Below are positions 1 through 7,362 of a stretch of 24,320 nt of DNA, piece by piece. Made by a program: the position numbers and the translations under genes. A model generated the notes under the pieces. It saw only the letters and a program-made list of their open reading frames with translations, was not told the origin of the DNA and searched no databases. The DNA is from Zwartia sp. (lineage in GTDB: Bacteria > Pseudomonadota > Gammaproteobacteria > Burkholderiales > Burkholderiaceae_B). Position 1 is the first letter of the stretch, and the number at the start of each line of letters is the position of its first letter. The stretch spans positions 1 through 24,320 of the forward strand of contig JAURZO010000107.1 of the NCBI GenBank assembly GCA_030653405.1, given 5' to 3'.

Positions 1-65
1 ATCGGCAAAAATTCAGAATACTGTTGAACTCAGTTCATGAGTCTGAGACAAAGGGGCTAGCGTAC

Positions 66-974
66 GTGGAGAACCTCAATGCACTGCGTGTATTTTCTCG
101 TGTCGCAGAGACAAAAAGCTTTACCCTTGCGGCCCATAGACTCGGGCTCACGTCCTCGGCCGTCAGCAAGGCCATCACGAGGCTAGAGTTCGAGCTGGGC
201 GTCAAGCTCCTGCACCGCACCACCCGATCTGTCAGCCTGACCAACGAAGGGGCACGATTTTTCGAACAGTGTCAACAGATCCTGCTGGATATTGAAAATG
301 CTGAACATACACTGAGCCAAGCGACCTCCACGCCAAACGGTCGACTGCGGATTCACCTACCGGTCGGCTTTGGACGTCAGGTTATCGTACCGGCTCTCAG
401 CAAATTCATCGAACTCTATCCGGATCTCATCGTCGACGCGGAGCTTAGCGACCGAAGCGTGGACTTGGCCTACGAGGGCATCGATGCCACCGTACTGATC
501 GGTGAACCCGCAGACAATCGCCTGATCGCACGACACCTCTGCAATCTCCAGTTCGTGGCCTGCGCCTCACCCGAATATCTGGCAAAACACGGAGAGCCGC
601 AAACACCTGACGAGCTGGACCAGCACCATTGCCTATCCTATGTGATGATGAACTCAGGACGCTATCGCGAGTGGCACTTTCAAAAGGGCACTCACATCTT
701 CAGCAAGACCGTCTCGGGCCGACTGAACATCAACAACGCCGAGTCCCTGCTGGAAGCAGCCTGCTCGGGTGTTGGCATCGTCATGATCAGCAATTTTATT
801 GCAGGCCATGCGATACGGACAGGGAAACTTCGCTCCATTCTTAACGACTATCGCGCAATCGGACCGCCAGTGTCCGTTGTCTATCTGCCCAACCGACATT
901 TATCCGCAAAAGTCCGCGTGTTTATTGACTATCTAAAGCAACACATCACGGATAACCCCGACTGGGATCGTTAG
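66..974 (+). CDS. LysR-family transcriptional regulator
   Basis: DNA-binding regulator of the LysR family, 302 residues, the usual family length. The N-terminus is a winged helix-turn-helix at about residues 5-62, with the typical pattern FTLAAHRLGLTSSAVSKAI at about 19-37. A periplasmic-binding-protein-like effector domain follows from about residue 90. I chose the GTG at 66 because AAGGGG sits nine bases upstream and the family's conserved N-terminus starts there; an in-frame TTG at 24 would add 14 residues of non-family sequence. The gene converges on the metallo-hydrolase gene with a 4-bp overlap, so it does not share that gene's promoter. The sequence resembles the subgroup that often regulates neighbouring catabolic genes, but its target here is not shown. 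The family call is secure; the ligand is unknown. Confidence 0.93.
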   Translation: MENLNALRVFSRVAETKSFTLAAHRLGLTSSAVSKAITRLEFELGVKLLHRTTRSVSLTNEGARFFEQCQQILLDIENAEHTLSQATSTPNGRLRIHLPVGFGRQVIVPALSKFIELYPDLIVDAELSDRSVDLAYEGIDATVLIGEPADNRLIARHLCNLQFVACASPEYLAKHGEPQTPDELDQHHCLSYVMMNSGRYREWHFQKGTHIFSKTVSGRLNINNAESLLEAACSGVGIVMISNFIAGHAIRTGKLRSILNDYRAIGPPVSVVYLPNRHLSAKVRVFIDYLKQHITDNPDWDR

Positions 975-1822
975 CGTTTACTTGCCGCCAACGTCGCCGC
1001 GATTGAAGCCTTAGGTGGCAGATCAAGACGTACGGCGATGCCTTCCAGCGCTTGTGTCGCAGCAGGATATAAATCCATCACCAGCGGATCATGCCCCGGG
1101 ATAATGTGATCCTCCGACTCGGCGAGTGTATGCAACAGTCGATAGCCCTGCATCACCTCGCCAACATGAAATACGAGAGGGAAGAAGCGTCGGGTCATGA
1201 AATGTTCGTAAAAATGGCTCGCGTCCGAGGCGAGAACCACACAGCCTCTCGCCGTGTGCACTCGCACGACCTGCATGCCCGCAGTATGACCTCCAACACG
1301 GTGCACACTCAGCCCCGGCGCGATCATCCCATCACCATCGTGAAAGACCACGCGGTCTTTGTATACAAGTCTCACGACCCCAGTGACATGATCAACCTCG
1401 TAAGGTCGGCTGTGCACCGCACATGCCATGTGGCGACCTGTCGCAAACTCAACCTCTGAATCCTGCAAATGAAATCGGGCATTCGGATAGGCGTCGAAGG
1501 TCCCAATGTGATCATTATGCAGGTGAGTGATGACGATGTCCTTGACCGATTCCGGCGTGATGCCAATCAACTCAAGCGCCTGCATAGGCGTTCGATGCAA
1601 GGTTCGATGACGCTTGATCGCCATGTCTTGCGCAAACCCGGTATCAATCAAAAAAACCGCGTCCTTGTTGCGCACGACCCATAAATAGTAATCCAGGGGC
1701 ATCGGACCATCGTGCGGATCTCCCCCACCAAAATTCGCGGCGCGTAACGCCGGCCTGCTCGCGTATTTCAGCGCAATAATTTCGTAATCGGGCAAGGCCC
1801 CGTGTTGCTCAGATAACATCAT
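971..1822 (-). CDS. Metallo-beta-lactamase-fold hydrolase (AHL-lactonase-like subfamily)
   Basis: Zinc-dependent hydrolase of the metallo-beta-lactamase superfamily, 283 residues. The metal-binding motif THLHNDHIG is at residues 99-107 (His100, His102, Asp104, His105). Further ligands fit His179 in GGHTAG, Asp200 in ASDASH and His244 in PGHD. The spacing and overall look match the N-acyl-homoserine-lactonase-like group, whose members also hydrolyse other lactones and esters. No signal peptide is visible, so it is probably cytoplasmic. The start codon overlaps the PrpD stop (ATGATG containing TGA), with AAGGG about eight bases upstream, so the two are probably translationally coupled and this is the last gene of the operon. 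In this setting a lactone or ester intermediate of the catabolic route is a likelier substrate than a quorum signal; that is inference. Confidence 0.88.
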   Translation of the reverse strand: MMLSEQHGALPDYEIIALKYASRPALRAANFGGGDPHDGPMPLDYYLWVVRNKDAVFLIDTGFAQDMAIKRHRTLHRTPMQALELIGITPESVKDIVITHLHNDHIGTFDAYPNARFHLQDSEVEFATGRHMACAVHSRPYEVDHVTGVVRLVYKDRVVFHDGDGMIAPGLSVHRVGGHTAGMQVVRVHTARGCVVLASDASHFYEHFMTRRFFPLVFHVGEVMQGYRLLHTLAESEDHIIPGHDPLVMDLYPAATQALEGIAVRLDLPPKASIAATLAASKR

Positions 1823-3177
1823 TTCAACGCCCTTTCAGTCAAGGCAGAGACGCGAAGCAATTGCGCCAATGCATCAATATTGCTGTGTTGCTCGAGCGAA
1901 AAAACCATTTCCTCGATCTGATCGGCAGCAGACCCAAACACTGGTTCAGCTAAGCCACGATATTTTTTTCGAATGTCATCAATCGAAGTCGGATTTTCTG
2001 GCTCCCCCTTCGCGTGATCCAAGTGCTGCTCCAATTTGCGTCCATCACGCAGCTGTATCTTAATCACACTCGGTCGCCGATCCGGATAGCCGACATCGAG
2101 GTCAGCGGAGGGCATCACGCGAATACGTCCGATCAAAGACCGCACAGCAGGCTCCATGAGTGTCGTCATTGCATAGCGCGCCGGCAAGGCATCGCCTTTG
2201 AGAAGCCGAACTGCGATTGAAAATCCTATAGAAAACTGGGCATCCTCACCGCTGAGAGGTGGCTCGATTGCTGCGGCATAGGTGACCGAATCAACATGTG
2301 CCTCAACGTGTTCAATATCCTCGACCGCAAATATATTTTGTTGAATCAACAGTGCAATCGCATCCACTGGGGCATGATTACCGCGACAACCTCCATGAAT
2401 TTTTAGATAGGTCTCCTCCAGACTCCATCGACTGCCAAGATCCACATCAAGATCTTGCAATTGAGGATCTTGAGAAAAGGCCTTTAAAAATCCTTGCTCA
2501 AAAATCTCGGGGGCTCCATGCACGCCCTGTTGCGCATAGAGCGCAGACAATACGCCACCCTCAGCACTCCGACCCACTTGAAAAGGCTGACTATCCGCAC
2601 TTTTGAGGGCCTCTTTCAAACCTGCGCCATGGCTACAACCGATACCAATCGCATCCGTTGATTGCTGAGCGGTCAGTCCCAGCAAGTTGGCAGCAGCAGC
2701 GGCACAAGAGGGTGCGGCTAATATTGATGTGCTTTGAAATCCCCTTTTCACTGTCGATGGATAGATCGCACGGCCGAGACGCAAAAACAACTCATACCCA
2801 ACAACAATCGATGTCAGTAACGCCTGGCCAGAAACCTGCCTACCCTGAGCGAGCGCGATCATTCCTGGGATAACCGCCGATGCGGGATGCCCACCCGTGT
2901 AGCGCGAACCGTCCTCAAAATAACAAGCATGGGCACTGGCCGTATTGATGATGACGGCATCACGCATCGAGCGTGAACTGTTTGATCCCCACACACTGAC
3001 CGATCCGGTCGTGTCGAGCATTCGCAGCAACTCACGCTCCTTGCCAAGCTGAATGGCCGCGCACGCGGCTGCAATCACATCCAGGATTCTGAGTTTTGCA
3101 CCCGCCACAACATCCGCTGGTAAAGATGCATACTGAGCATTGGCGGCAAACTGCCCAAACTTCTGCGAATAAAACAT
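1819..3177 (-). CDS. MmgE/PrpD family protein
   Basis: Member of the MmgE/PrpD family, which includes 2-methylcitrate dehydratase and cis-aconitate decarboxylase; many members handle still unknown carboxylic acids. The protein is all-helical at its N-terminus, with the family pattern LRILDVIAAACAA near the start, a GGHPAS segment and HGGCRGNHAPVDAI in the middle, and a smaller C-terminal domain. I place the start at the ATG at 3177 (452 residues): it lies 20 bases after the Bug receptor stop, has AGGAT upstream, and leaves the family N-terminus intact. An ATG at 3240 would give 473 residues but would overlap the receptor gene by 43 bases. Lying between a transport receptor and a hydrolase, it probably dehydrates, decarboxylates or isomerises the imported acid. 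Exact substrate not determinable. Confidence 0.88.
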   Translation of the reverse strand: MFYSQKFGQFAANAQYASLPADVVAGAKLRILDVIAAACAAIQLGKERELLRMLDTTGSVSVWGSNSSRSMRDAVIINTASAHACYFEDGSRYTGGHPASAVIPGMIALAQGRQVSGQALLTSIVVGYELFLRLGRAIYPSTVKRGFQSTSILAAPSCAAAAANLLGLTAQQSTDAIGIGCSHGAGLKEALKSADSQPFQVGRSAEGGVLSALYAQQGVHGAPEIFEQGFLKAFSQDPQLQDLDVDLGSRWSLEETYLKIHGGCRGNHAPVDAIALLIQQNIFAVEDIEHVEAHVDSVTYAAAIEPPLSGEDAQFSIGFSIAVRLLKGDALPARYAMTTLMEPAVRSLIGRIRVMPSADLDVGYPDRRPSVIKIQLRDGRKLEQHLDHAKGEPENPTSIDDIRKKYRGLAEPVFGSAADQIEEMVFSLEQHSNIDALAQLLRVSALTERALK

Positions 3178-3197
3178 CGATAAATATAGATCCTGAA

Positions 3198-4166
3198 CTA
3201 GTTGATTTTTAAATTTAATTCCGTGATGACTTTTTTCCATTTCGCCACATCATCACTGACTTTTTTAGTGAAGTCCTCTGAACTGTTTGCAACAACGACT
3301 GCACCCTCAGCGGCAAACCGGTCTGTGATTTCTTTTGACTTCAGAACCGAGACAATGTCTGCATTGAGCTTGTCCAAAATTGGCTTAGGGGTTTTAGCTG
3401 GTGCAAAGATTCCATACCAGGTATCAGCCTCATAGCCCTTCAAGCCCGCCTCATTCAAGGTTGGGATATCAGTCAACATTGCTGGCCGCTGCGCACTCGT
3501 CGTCGCCAGTGCGCGCAATTTTCCAGACTGGATATGCGGCAAGACAACAGGTGCGTTTGCGATCCAGACTTGGGTCTGCCCGGCGAGCATGTCAGTCATC
3601 GCGGGACCACTGCCTTTGTAAGGCACGTGTGTCAACTTGACCCCAGCCATGTTTTCAAAGATTGCCGTCGCAAGATGCGAAGGCGTTCCATTGCCAGGGG
3701 TCGCATAGTTGAGTTTTTCCGGATTCGCGCGCGCATACGCAATGAGTTCAGCAACGTTTTTAGCTGGGACAGAGGGATGCACGACCAGAATATTCGGCGT
3801 ATTCGCCACCATGGTGATAGCGGCAAAATCCTTGGTCGAATCAAAACCAGCATTGGCATACAAGCTTTGATTAACGGAGTGTGTCCCCAGCACGCCCATA
3901 ATCAAGGTGTAGCCATCAGGTGCGGCCTCGGCTGCCGCTTTAGTACCAATATTGCCCCCCGCGCCACCACGGTTTTCAATGATGACAGGTTGCCCCCATT
4001 TTTCAGATAATTTTTGCGCAATCGGACGCGCCAATATGTCCGTTCCGCCACCTGGGGGAAAGGGCACAATCAGCTTTACGGGTTTAGAGGGAAATGCTTG
4101 CGCATGCGCGAGGTGGGTTGCAGCCAGCAATACAACACCTAAAACGCCTTTCAAGAGAGTGTTCAT
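3198..4166 (-). CDS. Bug/TctC-family periplasmic solute-binding receptor
   Basis: Periplasmic receptor of the tripartite tricarboxylate transporter family (Bug proteins), 322 residues, normal length. Residues 1-24 form a Sec signal peptide ending in AHAQA. Family motifs follow: KLIVPFPPGGGTD (phosphate-like loop that grips a carboxylate), NRGGAGGNIGT, DGYTLIMG, HVPYKGSGPAMTDMLAG, SGKLRALA and the C-terminal VAKWKKVI. AAAGGGG precedes the ATG. No TctA/TctB membrane partner is in the window; orphan receptors of this type are common in Burkholderiales and borrow a permease from elsewhere or act as sensors. Its place in an operon with PrpD and hydrolases points to capture of the organic acid that these enzymes use. 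Ligand unknown. Confidence 0.95.
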   Translation of the reverse strand: MNTLLKGVLGVVLLAATHLAHAQAFPSKPVKLIVPFPPGGGTDILARPIAQKLSEKWGQPVIIENRGGAGGNIGTKAAAEAAPDGYTLIMGVLGTHSVNQSLYANAGFDSTKDFAAITMVANTPNILVVHPSVPAKNVAELIAYARANPEKLNYATPGNGTPSHLATAIFENMAGVKLTHVPYKGSGPAMTDMLAGQTQVWIANAPVVLPHIQSGKLRALATTSAQRPAMLTDIPTLNEAGLKGYEADTWYGIFAPAKTPKPILDKLNADIVSVLKSKEITDRFAAEGAVVVANSSEDFTKKVSDDVAKWKKVITELNLKIN

Positions 4167-4323
4167 GGGAGTACCCCTTTCATATCCAACGACAGACCGA
4201 GCATCGGCGATGCTGGATCGGTATCAAGCTTGACGCCGACCCCATTTGCACCTTAGTCGCGGGACAGCAAACAATCAATGATCTGCTGTTCAAAACACCC
4301 ATGAAGTCAATTCACCGATCCGG
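4167..4323. other. Intergenic spacer in front of the Bug receptor gene
   Basis: 157 bases between the Bug receptor start and the decayed Bug remnant. It carries the receptor's Shine-Dalgarno (AAAGGGG on the minus strand). No coding similarity or strong terminator was recognised. A distant inverted pair GGATCGG/CCGATCC is visible but too widely spaced to interpret. Confidence 0.5.
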
Positions 4324-4491
4324 CTAATTCAGCTCAAACTTAATCGACTTTGCAACGTCACCCCATTTGGCAGATTCGACAGCCAAAAACTTTTCCTGAG
4401 CACTGAAATTTGGATAGCCTGACTCAGCGACTGTCGGCACGTTGGGTACTGTCGGCAAGCGCTGGGGCTCAGTAAGTGATAGAAACTCTGC
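4324..4491 (-). pseudogene. Remnant of a Bug/TctC-family receptor with an internal deletion
   Basis: Starting directly after the hydrolase stop codon, the minus strand stays open for 55 codons and ends at a TAG at 4324. It reads like two pieces of a Bug receptor joined together. RLPTVPNVPTVAESGYPNF matches the segment before the family's 'FAPAGTP' stretch, and ESAKWGDVAKSIKFELN matches the extreme C-terminus. About 200 N-terminal residues and roughly 70 codons between the two pieces are missing, and there is no start codon or ribosome site. The intact receptor just downstream has the equivalent segments (DIPTLNEAGLKGYE and VAKWKKVI) but a clearly different sequence, so this is not a recent copy of it. 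It is probably what is left of the receptor that once followed the hydrolase. Confidence 0.78.
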
Positions 4492-4503
4492 CTAAGAGGC
4501 AGA
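4487..4503 (-). repeat. Short hairpin spanning the hydrolase stop codon
   Basis: Perfect 7-bp inverted repeat TCTGCCT / AGGCAGA with a 3-base loop, placed over the stop codon of the alpha/beta hydrolase, exactly where the decayed Bug remnant begins. No T-run follows it on the minus strand, so a classic intrinsic terminator is not supported. It could be a deletion-junction feature or a weak mRNA 3' structure. Confidence 0.5.
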
Positions 4504-5397
4504 TGTTGAAACAAGCTCGTCCAAAAACTCCTGGATGATTGCGAGATACTCTGTTGGATTCTCAAAATTGGGCAGATGCGAGCATCCCGGCATCAATGTC
4601 CACGTCGAGTTTTTCAGGCCTTGATGGAGCACCTCATTTTGTCGGGGTGTCGATTCGTCGAACTCACCCGAGATGATTTTGACGGGGAGATCAATCCTTG
4701 AAAGATCACCGCTGCGATCCCAAGATTTCAGGTTTCCAGACACATTGAATTCATTTTTCCCCCACATAACTTCGTACACCTGATTGGTGCTCATCAGCGC
4801 CTCAGCGATTTCGGCTGGCAGGGGATCCATGCGCAAAAGATGTCGACTAAAAAAGGCGAGCGAGGCCTGTTTATACTCGGCCGAGTCCGTTGCACCACTT
4901 TTTTCACAAGATTCTAATATGGCAAGAGTGGGCGCCGGCAATGCGCGCTTTAATCGCAGCAGCTCCTCTTCCATTAAGGGTGCACTGGCCAATGAGTTTG
5001 AAAGAATCAATCCCGCCACGCCTGCGGGTTGCGTCAGCATGTACTCAATCGCCAGCATCCCGCCCCAAGACTGACCCAGGATCACGACCTCTTTCAAACC
5101 AAGTGTTTGCCGCACGAGATCGACTTCTTTGACGAAACGTGGAAACACCCAACGACTCGGCTCATCAGGGCAATCAGAACGACCGCAGCCCAACTGATCG
5201 TAAAAAACAATGCGCCGAGAGGGACTCGCAAGCGCAGCCAAACCCTCGAGATAGTCATGCGCCATGCCGGGTCCGCCGTGCAGCACGAGCAAAGCAGTCC
5301 GCTCTAATGCATCACCCCCGCCCACCGTTTTGGTCCAAACCCGATAGCCGTCCTCGACAGGAACAAAAGCTTCGTTTGATGCAAGTGCTTTGCTCAT
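4492..5397 (-). CDS. Alpha/beta hydrolase, proline iminopeptidase-like
   Basis: Serine hydrolase of the alpha/beta fold, 301 residues, close to the prolyl/L-amino-acid amidase (S33) group. Motifs in order: oxyanion-hole HGGPG at residues 40-44, YDQLGCGRSD at 66-75, nucleophile elbow GQSWGG with Ser110, acid Asp247 in GEFDE, and base His274 in CSHLP. A helical cap lies between about residues 135 and 225. No signal peptide, so it is probably cytoplasmic. It starts 18 bases after the GntR gene with TGAGG upstream, so the two are co-transcribed. This family cuts N-terminal prolines, amino-acid amides or related amides; in a catabolic operon it could release an acid from an amide or ester precursor. 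Ends at the TAG at 4492, immediately followed by a decayed Bug receptor. Confidence 0.9.
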   Translation of the reverse strand: MSKALASNEAFVPVEDGYRVWTKTVGGGDALERTALLVLHGGPGMAHDYLEGLAALASPSRRIVFYDQLGCGRSDCPDEPSRWVFPRFVKEVDLVRQTLGLKEVVILGQSWGGMLAIEYMLTQPAGVAGLILSNSLASAPLMEEELLRLKRALPAPTLAILESCEKSGATDSAEYKQASLAFFSRHLLRMDPLPAEIAEALMSTNQVYEVMWGKNEFNVSGNLKSWDRSGDLSRIDLPVKIISGEFDESTPRQNEVLHQGLKNSTWTLMPGCSHLPNFENPTEYLAIIQEFLDELVSTSAS

Positions 5398-5415
5398 CTC
5401 TAAACCTCACACGCT

Positions 5416-6054
5416 TTATTGATGGGTCTTAGCTTCTTTGAGCCTCTCCCAGCCAGACTCGATATGTTTTCTCATCGAAAATATTGCAGCAGAAACATCT
5501 CCCGAAATAAGTGCCTGCAGGATGGCCTCGTGCTCTTTAATGGCTTCATCTCCTCGATTGGTCAGCCCGTTGATGACATCAAACGGGTATCGCGCCCACA
5601 GGATCTGCACAAAATGCAGGGTCTGGGGCAAATCGGCGACGTCATATAAACGCCTATGGAATCGATAATTCACACCGCGCGCCACTGCACGATCATTTGA
5701 GGTGAACGCCGCTGCAAACTCGTCTGCGAGGGCTCTTAACGCCTCCAAGTCCGCTGAGGTGATTTTTTCTACTGCGGCACGGACAAGCTGGGATTCGAGG
5801 AGTAGGCGTAAAGTCAGAATTTCAGCAGACGCTGAGGGGTCAAAAGGCACCACCCTCGCGCCTCGGTATGAGTCGCCACTGATGTACCCCTCGGCAGCCA
5901 ACAACTTCAGTGCCTCACGCACAGGCGTAATGCTCAAACCCAACTGCTCAGCAAGATCTGCCTGCTTGAGCCTTGACCCACGAGGAAAGACGCCAGAGAT
6001 TATTCGCTCTCGCAGATAATCGGCGACCTGTTCTTCCTTGGTTCGATAATCCAT
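5416..6054 (-). CDS. GntR-family regulator, FCD (FadR-type) subgroup
   Basis: Transcriptional regulator of 212 residues. The winged helix-turn-helix occupies about residues 5-70, with the GntR signature GSRLKQADLAEQLGLS then TPVREALKLLAAEGYI. A helical FCD ligand domain covers about 75-205, with likely metal-ligand histidines in NYRFHRRL (His133), KEHEAIL (His175) and RKHIES (His197). FCD proteins usually repress until a carboxylic acid or CoA ester binds, often one made by their own operon. It is the first gene of the minus-strand operon and probably regulates itself and everything down to 971. AAGGG lies six bases before the ATG. Inverted and direct repeats in the 110-bp region upstream are candidate operators. 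Confidence 0.94.
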   Translation of the reverse strand: MDYRTKEEQVADYLRERIISGVFPRGSRLKQADLAEQLGLSITPVREALKLLAAEGYISGDSYRGARVVPFDPSASAEILTLRLLLESQLVRAAVEKITSADLEALRALADEFAAAFTSNDRAVARGVNYRFHRRLYDVADLPQTLHFVQILWARYPFDVINGLTNRGDEAIKEHEAILQALISGDVSAAIFSMRKHIESGWERLKEAKTHQ

Positions 6055-6066
6055 GTGTTGCCCTTA

Positions 6067-6113
6067 GTAGCATGTGCTTCAATTAATACACATTTTACTG
6101 CTACGACACATTT
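6067..6113 (-). promoter_or_regulatory. Candidate operator region upstream of the GntR gene
   Basis: The spacer upstream of the GntR gene holds nested repeats: GTAGCA (6067-6072) against TGCTAC (6099-6104), ATGTG (6072-6076) against CACAT (6089-6093), and a direct repeat ACACATTT at 6088-6095 and 6106-6113, 18 bp apart. Such spacing suits dimer binding on one DNA face. On the minus strand, AATGTGTATTAATTGA resembles the AATGCATTAATTGA seen near 14000. No intrinsic terminator for the upstream CoA-transferase operon was recognised here. Binding by the adjacent GntR protein is inference. Confidence 0.45.
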
Positions 6114-6162
6114 GGATCCTTGGCGTAATACCCTATCCACTTACTAGCAAGTTCGGACTGTT

Positions 6163-7362
6163 CTACCAGATGACCTCTCTGGAGACCAGTTCAGCCTGCT
6201 GTGCAGAACTCATGCCTAACAACTGGCCAAAAACATACTCTTCGTCTTGCCCCAGCTCAGGCGTCAATCTTCGTATCCCAACATAGGGACTTGAACTAAA
6301 ACGGGCCGGAGAACCAACAGCCAGTCGCTCTGGTATCCCCGGTGCAGAGACCCATTGAAGCGCTTTGCGTTCTTGTAAATGTTTATCTGCCGCAACGTCG
6401 AGCATATTCCAGGAGACATGAGCACGGATCCCTTTTTCCTGTAGACGTGCGGCGAGTTGGTCGGCATTTTGGTGGCGAACCCAGTCGCAGACCATCTGAT
6501 CAACCTGATCCCGATGCACCAACCGCCCCTCAGCGTTGCTCACCCTTGGATCGTCACACCGATGGCCGACGATTTGTTGAAAGTCCATCCACTGCTGGTC
6601 ATCGCGAATGGCGAGCGTAATCCAGCGATCGGGCTGATCTGTCAGATACACACCATGAGGTGACATCCGCAAGTCGCCATTACCAACGCGTTGCGGTTCG
6701 ATCCCGGCCTGCGCCTGCACAAGCGCCTCACCAATCATTGCCGATGCGACCTCACGTGCAGCCAGATCGATATGTTGTGCTTTGCCTGTGCGTCGCTGCT
6801 GATGTAGCCCCGCCATCGTCGCCATTGCGGCATGCAAGCCAGCAGAGTGATCCATGGCATGACGCATTTCTACTGGCGGTCCGTCTGTATAACCACTCAT
6901 CCAGCCGAGCCCACCCCAGGCCCCGAAGAGCGGCGCATACCCTGCGAAATGCGAGTCTGGCCCACTTTGTCCACAGGAAGACAGCGAGAGCATCACGATA
7001 TCGGGTTTGCACTCACGCAATACGTCAAAACCCAAACCAAGTCTGTTTGCCACGCCCGGCCTGAAGCTTTCCGCAGCCACATTGGAGATCGAGACAATTT
7101 TTTTTGCGATCTCGATGGCTTCGGGCTGCTTTAAGTTCAGACGCACCGACAATTTATTGGCCGTCACCTGATCAAACGTCGCAGCTGACATCCGACCATA
7201 AACCGCATGTGGCTTTCTAAACGCATCCGGACGCGTTTTACTCTCAATCTTGATGCACTCCGCACCAAATTGCGAGAGCAAATGCGTACAAAATGGACCC
7301 GCCGCATGAATCGTGAAGTCCGCGATCCGCACACCTGCCAAAGGCGCTTTAAGAACCGTCAT
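6163..7362 (-). CDS. Family III CoA-transferase (CaiB/BaiF), catalytic Asp present
   Basis: CoA-transferase of the CaiB/BaiF (formyl-CoA transferase) family, 399 residues. These enzymes move CoA from one acid to another through an aspartyl-CoA anhydride. The N-terminal Rossmann part begins PLAGVRIADFT, with FGAECIKIE and VTANKLSVRLNL following. The catalytic aspartate fits Asp171 in HAMDHSAGLHAA, followed by the conserved RRTGKAQHIDLAA. Its ATG overlaps the previous gene's stop by four bases (ATGA) with GGGAG upstream, so the two are translationally coupled and may form one heteromeric enzyme. Last gene of an operon that begins with the MaoC hydratase. Acid substrate unknown. Confidence 0.92.
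   Translation of the reverse strand: MTVLKAPLAGVRIADFTIHAAGPFCTHLLSQFGAECIKIESKTRPDAFRKPHAVYGRMSAATFDQVTANKLSVRLNLKQPEAIEIAKKIVSISNVAAESFRPGVANRLGLGFDVLRECKPDIVMLSLSSCGQSGPDSHFAGYAPLFGAWGGLGWMSGYTDGPPVEMRHAMDHSAGLHAAMATMAGLHQQRRTGKAQHIDLAAREVASAMIGEALVQAQAGIEPQRVGNGDLRMSPHGVYLTDQPDRWITLAIRDDQQWMDFQQIVGHRCDDPRVSNAEGRLVHRDQVDQMVCDWVRHQNADQLAARLQEKGIRAHVSWNMLDVAADKHLQERKALQWVSAPGIPERLAVGSPARFSSSPYVGIRRLTPELGQDEEYVFGQLLGMSSAQQAELVSREVIW

Noticed and set aside
1091..1459. Open frame of 122 codons on the plus strand inside the metallo-hydrolase gene
   Set aside because: It is antisense to a gene with all its catalytic motifs, and shows no recognisable domain or ribosome site.
4206..4218. GCATCG/CGATGC inverted repeat as a terminator
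   Set aside because: The loop would be one base and no T-run follows; probably chance.
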